From: Taxillus chinensis
Lineage: Eukaryota > Streptophyta > Magnoliopsida > Santalales > Loranthaceae
Direction of reading: 5' to 3'
Assembly: GCA_023512835.1 (NCBI GenBank)
Contig: CM042088.1
Location: 34,365,664-34,429,663 of the forward strand
DNA length: 64,000 nucleotides
Positions 58,734 to 64,000 of the stretch are shown here, piece by piece (positions within the stretch are counted from its first letter, which is position 1; every line of letters starts with the position of its first letter). Under the pieces are notes generated by a model. That model was not told the origin of the DNA. It made no database searches and saw only the letters and a list, made by a program, of their open reading frames with translations. The position numbers and the translations under genes are program-made.

Positions 58734-61289
58734 ATGGCCGTCTCAATTCAAAATCTGATCCAAGAAAGAAAATTCCCCTTCGCCTTCTCTCTCTTCTTCT
58801 TACTCATCTCCGCCTCTCTTCTTCTCCTAACCAACGATCAATACCTCTCTTACTTCAACTTCACCACCCTCGATCTACAATCTTCCCATTCTCCCCCGTC
58901 GCCGTCGATCCTTCCTCAGATCTCGACGCCCGTTCCCGCCGCTGATACGGCGCCGCCGAGAGCGCACCATCTCTCTGACTCCGCTGCTGCAAAAAATGCT
59001 ACCGTCTCCTCCGGTTTCGATGATGTCACGTCGCTGGATTGGAGAGCCTGCAAGGGCTCAGTGGCCGCCGATTACATACCGTGCCTCGATAACGCGATGG
59101 CCATAAAGAAGCTGAAGTCGAGGAGGAGAATGGAGCATCGGGAGCGACACTGTCCCAAGCCGAGTCCACGATGTTTGGCTCCTCTTCCGCCGGGATATAA
59201 GGTCCCGGTTCCTTGGCCCAAGAGCAGGGACATGGTGAGATTGATAACTTGGTAAGAAAGAGACTAGAGTTGGTGTAACTGTAAAACTTCACATATATGT
59301 CTGTTTGATCCTTTAGTTGTTTCATCAGATCAGATCGATTTAAAACATCTGCCTATTCAAGTCTTCGATTTAATCGGCTTAATTATCTTTGTCCTAAATG
59401 CGCCTATCTTGTTGTGGTTTTATTTCTATATATTTGTGCTCTGTCATTATCCAAAAAAAAGAAAACGTAATTCCATTGTAATTCTTTCATCTTTTTTCTT
59501 CCTTTTATTAATCACACGATTGTTTGCAACTGTTGCATATATGGGGATTGTGAACACTTTTTCTTTTCTATCACATCATTGTCCATTCGTTGCATACCTT
59601 GACCTAAGTGACCGAAGCCGTTTGAGGTTCTGTGTTTTATTTTAAATCTCTCATGTATGATCAAATCTACACTTGTTCTTTGCCTGAGAGCTAGCCAGCC
59701 GGGTGCTGGGTGCTTAAGTTAGTTTATTTGTTTCTGAGGTGCCTCCCTTGTGAGGACTGAGAAGGTGTTGATGTGGTACCGTTGCGTGTTATACAGATTT
59801 GGTTTGACAATGTCCCTCACCCAAAGCTTGTTGAATACAAGAAGGAGCAAAATTGGGTGCGTAAGGCGGGTGATTATCTTGTTTTCCCTGGAGGTGGTAC
59901 TCAATTTAAGGAAGGAGTCGCTAACTATATTCACTTTATAGAAAAGGTATCTTATGGTTTCTTTAGTTTAACTGCAATGCGGTCACCATAGCTATAATTT
60001 TAGATACCCATTTAACGCTTCTTTCTTTTGATAATGTTTTTTCTTTTCCTTTGGGAAAAAGTCAAACCATTCTCCAAATTGATAAACTAGTCTCTGTGTT
60101 CCTTCTGTAATTAAAATCACAGCATGGCATTCAGAAACAGAGTCCCAATTGAAATTAATTAACAATAAATGAGAACAAAGGGGATGGTGATTTGTCTCCT
60201 GCCCCTTCTGGGTGGTATTTATCTGATGTGTTATGTAAATGCATTTGATTTCGTATCTCATTCTGCAGACGTTGCCAGCTATCAAATGGGGCAAGAACAT
60301 CAGGGTTATATTAGATGTCGGTTGTGGCGTTGCTAGCTTTGGTGGTTATTTGATGGACAAAAATGTCATAACAATGTCCTTTGCCCCAAAAGATGAACAT
60401 GAGGCTCAGATACAGCTGGCTTTGGAACGAGGAATCCCTGCTACACTTTCAGTGATTGGTACACAAAAGCTGACATTTCCAAATAATGCATATGATTTGG
60501 TTCACTGTGCAAGATGCAGGGTTCACTGGGATGCAGACGGTACTTTTTTCATCTGAATTTTTGGTTTATGTTAGAAATATTATTTTTGACATTACAGCAT
60601 GAAGGTATGGGCTTTTATGATGCATTTGGTGGAAAATGTAGGTGGGAAACCGATTATGGAGCTCAATAGGATTATTAGACCAGGGGGATATTTTATCTGG
60701 TCTGCTACACCAATTTATCGTCATGATGCCAGAGATGTGAATGTCTGGAACGGTCTGTAGGTTGATGTCTCTTCAATTTTCAAAACTAATTTCTGCCATA
60801 TGCGTGTGCTTCCAACATTTGCTTCTTGTTGGTTGAGGATTTGCTTCTGGTAAATGAAAATAAGAAATCTCTTTTTGTTTTCTTGGTAAATTAATGAGCA
60901 CAATGGACTTCTTTTGATGAAGAACTGAGTACAGGGAATTGAATTTTTTATGGTTGGGGTGGTTTAATGTGTTGTAGTGATTTTCTAGGGCTGGTACAAA
61001 TTTATATAGGTAGAGCATCAATTGATCAGTGAACCTTGGGCTTTAGTATAGAAGGTAAATTATGAGCTTAGGTTCACGTTTAACCTATGTTGAGATTTAT
61101 ATGTAATGTTTTTGCAGCTATGGTAGCTTTGACAGAGTCAATATGCTGGAAAGTTGTGGCTAAGACAATAGATTCAAGTGGAATTGGGCTTGTAATATAT
61201 CAAAAGCCATCGTCATCTTCCTGCTATATTGAACGCAAAGAAAACATTCCTCCCTTGTGTGATCAGAATGAAGGGAATATTATTTCATG
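58734..61289 (+). CDS. PMT23-like putative SAM-dependent methyltransferase (5' exons, incomplete)
   Basis: Coding exons: 58734-59234, 59797-59946, 60269-60539, 60642-60752 and 61118-61289. All have GT-AG borders and matching phases, giving 401 residues plus a split Trp codon. An in-frame TAG (58707-58709) precedes the start. Residues 14-33 are a single membrane anchor (FPFAFSLFFLLISASLLLLT) after a short cytosolic tail, then a Ser/Pro-rich stem. The DUF248 domain begins at DYIPCLDN, with CPKPSPRCLAPLPPGYKVPV, VFPGGGTQFKEGV, the SAM-binding LDVGCGVASFGGYL (~232-245), SFAPKDEHEAQIQ, HCARCRVHWDADGGKP and RIIRPGGYFIWSATP. The family acts in the Golgi, probably methylating pectin (QUA2 is a member). 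About 190 C-terminal residues are missing; the next exon was not found before 64000. Confidence 0.92.
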
Positions 61290-63284
61290 GTATGTCCTAT
61301 TTCCTTTTAAGAGATATCTTATATTGATGCTTATATACATACACACACATATATATAAAATTTAAGGTACAAATTTTTTTGGAGGAGTAAATACGAATAA
61401 AAATAAAGGAACACTTCCCAAGAATTACAAGAACTGAGGAACTGTGCATAAACAACTATAGGTATTTTGCATGGTAGTACCACACAACTAAAGGTCGAAA
61501 AGTATCAAGAAAGCTACAAAATCAACAACCTTTATCCAAAGTGAAAATTGATATTGAGTGGGATTCCTGAAAATAATGGCCTTGTTTGGTTCACACTTAT
61601 GTTTTTTCAAAACATGATTATTTTTAAAAACTGTGGGGTCAAAAGAATTTATACCACTCATAAATACTTTTAAATTCATCGGGCTCACTGTTTTAAAAAA
61701 AATTATATTTTCAAAAATAATACCATCCAATCAAATATCTCCAATGTTATTTTTTTTCTAATCATAGTACCCATCGGTTATTATGGCCAAACTTGAAACA
61801 GTGTAACTTGATCCGTTGGGGTGACCAGACCTGACTTTCACTCAAGACCTAAAGAGCCCTAGACCATAAAAATGTTGTCATGCAATGAAGGAAAACATAA
61901 GGGCCTTGTTCTCCTCTATTTCCACACAAATCGCTCTTTGCAAATCGTCAATCATGAGAAGTCATGTTGTTTTAGTTGTTTTTTATTTTCGTTCTCAATA
62001 ACTATTTTCGGATATAGAAAATTGAAAATTAAAAATAATAAAAGATTATTTTTATTTCTTGCATTTGAAAATAGCTATCAGAACGAAAATAAAAAATAGC
62101 TTAACCAAATATGTCTTTATTTTTAGTTTTTATTCACACTATAATCTTTGCTTTATTGGGACTTTTGGATACCACGTCATTTTCCATTTAAATGTTGAGG
62201 AACTAGGCTGAGAGATAAGGGAGTCATAGCAAAACTTTACTGTGAATCCGCCATTTGAGCACTCTAGCCAGGTGATGATATCCCGCCTATTTGAGTCTAG
62301 GCAGCCGTAGAACTTGTGAAGTATTTAAAGTAAAACAATTATTTATTCAACCTTCTGCCCCTGCAAATGATGACGAAATACTAGAGACTAGTTGCCTCTG
62401 AATGAGCTGTCAAACATCTCAACCACCATTTGGTGTTGGTCTACTATTTACACAAACAACAAAGGGAAAGACTTAGCTAAGGGAACCTTTGAGCACCAAA
62501 GGTTTATCTAGAAATGGATACAGGATCCATTAACATCCTGTCCCCATTGGACTAGTAGGTTGTCGTGACAATCAATTTCCAGGCTTTGATAGATACCTAT
62601 GCTCAATTAAGCAGCGCTATAAAGAATCAGCCTTCATGATGTAACTCCATATCCAAGAGCTTAGCAGTGCATGGTTAACTGACCTAAGCCACCAATGGAT
62701 ATTTAAATTTTGATTGGCCGCCTTGCCAGAAAAGCTGAAGTTGGATGCGTTCCATATGGGCAATCACTGAAATTGAGGCCTTGTACAAAGAAAACATATG
62801 ATTTGGCATTCCAATTAGATTACCCTTAGTGTGTACTAACTGACTCACATAGGGAGAAACTTAGAGCTATCTCGATAGTCGCCAGTTCATCCTTTCAAGG
62901 ACTGCTCACCATATATTAGTGTTTCTCGCGTCTGCACCCAGAGAAAGCCCTTGGAACATGGATGGAAGAGAGTTTATGCCACAGCCCCATAAACGTTGTG
63001 CTTAGATTGAATGTCTGGCTAATAGAAGAGGAGCCTTGAGGAGTGCTTGTGTCCAAGGTAAGCAGGGGAGGTTCAAGTTTCGTTTCGAGGTTTGAATTTT
63101 TGATGCTGATTGAATTTTTATTGAAACCCCCCTCCCCCTCAGTTGCTTGTCCCTAGTTTTGTGAGGAGCCTTCCCTTTGCAGGGCTGCCACATTTTGTGT
63201 TTCTTTTCTTTGTATTAATAAATTAAAACAACTATTATATAAACAAAATTGCTTGACATTTCTAATCAGTACAATCATTGTTTT

Positions 63285-63570
63285 TTGGTAGTCCACCTTC
63301 AAGCCCTAAGCTGCTTAAAAACAAACCATAGTCAACTCCAACCCCTTCAGCTGGAAAATATCATTCTTATAGAAAAGCAATGCATCATATGCAAACTAAG
63401 ATGCGAGAATTCCATATTGTTGTGGAGCCCAGATAGGCTAAACCCTTTGAAGAACTCTTGCTTCCTACTGTTTTGAGGTAAGCTAACAGATCCTTCATAA
63501 TTATTATGAATAAAAGTGCAAGAGGGGATCAACGTGACACAGCTCCTGGGAACTCTAAGGGCATCCACAT
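63285..63570 (-). pseudogene. LINE (L1-type) reverse transcriptase fragment
   Basis: Minus-strand frames give DPLLHLFFIIIMKDLLAYL (family motif GDPLSP.LFI...L) and, after a shift, QEFFKGFSLSGLHNNMEFSH followed, one base further on, by QFAYDALLF at the position of the usual QFADDTLLF active site. The first catalytic Asp is thus a Tyr, and at least two frameshifts break it. It is a short 5'-truncated non-LTR remnant. Confidence 0.7.
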
Positions 63571-63951
63571 TCAGTTTTAACTCCCCTTCCCTAAATTGAG
63601 AAGTGTACAGTAGATTATTCTGAAAAAATTGGTTACCTTCTAAAACCTCTTGCGTCTCATTCCCATCCCATCTTTATTTTTTAAATAATAAATTTCATTT
63701 CTTTTTTATTACTTTTTTTCTCTTTCTTTCATTTATAATCCCATGGTAAAAAATTATCCACATGGGATCAAGAAAGAGGAAAATGATTTGGAGTTGCACA
63801 GTAAATTTTCAAATATGGAGACTGACTATACAAATTCTATCTTCAAACCACATTTTAGGGAATGGGATGGAGATCCATTTTCATCAAAACTCTAAAATTT
63901 ATCATTAAATTATAGGAAAAATATCAGTATGGAGATCGGGATGGGCATGCT
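63556..63951. mobile_element. Small TIR element (~395 bp)
   Basis: Left end CTAAGGGCATCCACATTC and, from the other strand, TTAGAGCATGCCCATCCCG form imperfect inverted repeats with TCTCCAT/AACTCCCC-type subterminal matches. No coding sequence and no certain target duplication. It resembles the ends of the elements at 14093-14772 and 52176-53158. Confidence 0.5.
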
Positions 63952-64000
63952 CTAAAAAAGGTCTTCATTCTCATCATTCAATACAGTTGAAAATGATGCA

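Larger units (their letters stand above)
61290..63998. other. Sequence after PMT exon 5: presumed long intron or lost gene end
   Basis: A good donor (GTATGT at 61290) follows exon 5, but no exon encoding the expected C-terminal PMT motifs is visible. The stretch holds a GGCCTTGTTTGGTTCAC motif (61577), typical of a MITE end, a similar AAGGGCCTTG / TTAACCAAAT pair near 61900-62110, a LINE fragment and a small TIR element. Bases 63115-63235 (C-rich, then GTGTTTCTTTTCTTTGTATT) resemble a LINE 3' end. Confidence 0.55.

Noticed and set aside
59992..60300. Minus-strand 102-aa frame within the PMT gene
   Set aside because: It spans an intron and the opposite strand of exon 3, with no coding features.

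Overview
This window looks like nuclear DNA of a eudicot plant, probably a woody or otherwise repeat-rich one. It is AT-rich and has intron-containing genes for plant-specific protein families, TRIM, SIRE, Ogre and chromovirus-type LTR elements, MITEs and many microsatellites. No bacterial-style operons, rRNA, tRNA or CRISPR arrays were seen.

Three real host genes are supported. They are a bHLH transcription factor like Arabidopsis bHLH51 (6152-7535, +, two exons, 261 aa), a GARP/MYB-type repressor-like transcription factor (39669-37702, -, five exons, 448 aa) and the first five coding exons of a PMT23-like putative SAM-dependent methyltransferase of the Golgi (58734-61289, +, 3' end not found). 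From memory, their closest Arabidopsis relatives are At2g40200, At2g40260 and At2g40280. The same order would make this a syntenic block in which about 30 kb and 19 kb of mostly transposon DNA separates the genes.

Layout. 1-3.4 kb: the 3' end of a decayed chromodomain gypsy element split by a solo LTR. 3.4-6.1 kb: intergenic. 6.1-7.5 kb: bHLH gene. 8.9-10.9 kb: a chimeric island with pieces of a GT47 galactosyltransferase gene and a glutaredoxin-like gene in opposite orientation, probably captured by a DNA transposon. 11.5-13.8 kb: a 42-bp tandem repeat split by a solo LTR. 14.1-14.8 kb: a small TIR element. 15.4-36.7 kb: a dense nest of LTR elements up to three deep, with a hAT MITE, a foldback MITE and an intact TRIM. 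37.7-39.7 kb: GARP gene. 39.7-43.2 kb: quiet intergenic DNA. 43.2-51.7 kb: more LTR debris, including a tandem TRIM array and a gypsy gag-protease remnant. 52.2-53.2 kb: a TIR element with a captured LRR gene piece. 53.5-58.5 kb: a complete Ty1/copia element with identical LTRs, 270 bp upstream of the PMT start codon. 58.7-64 kb: PMT gene and its transposon-bearing downstream sequence.

The three genes do not form a pathway; they share only neighbourhood. The rest records successive insertions: at least nine LTRs flanked by five-base target duplications have lost their internal regions by LTR-LTR recombination, while only one copia element and one TRIM remain complete. Family names given to repeats rest on motifs and ends read by eye.
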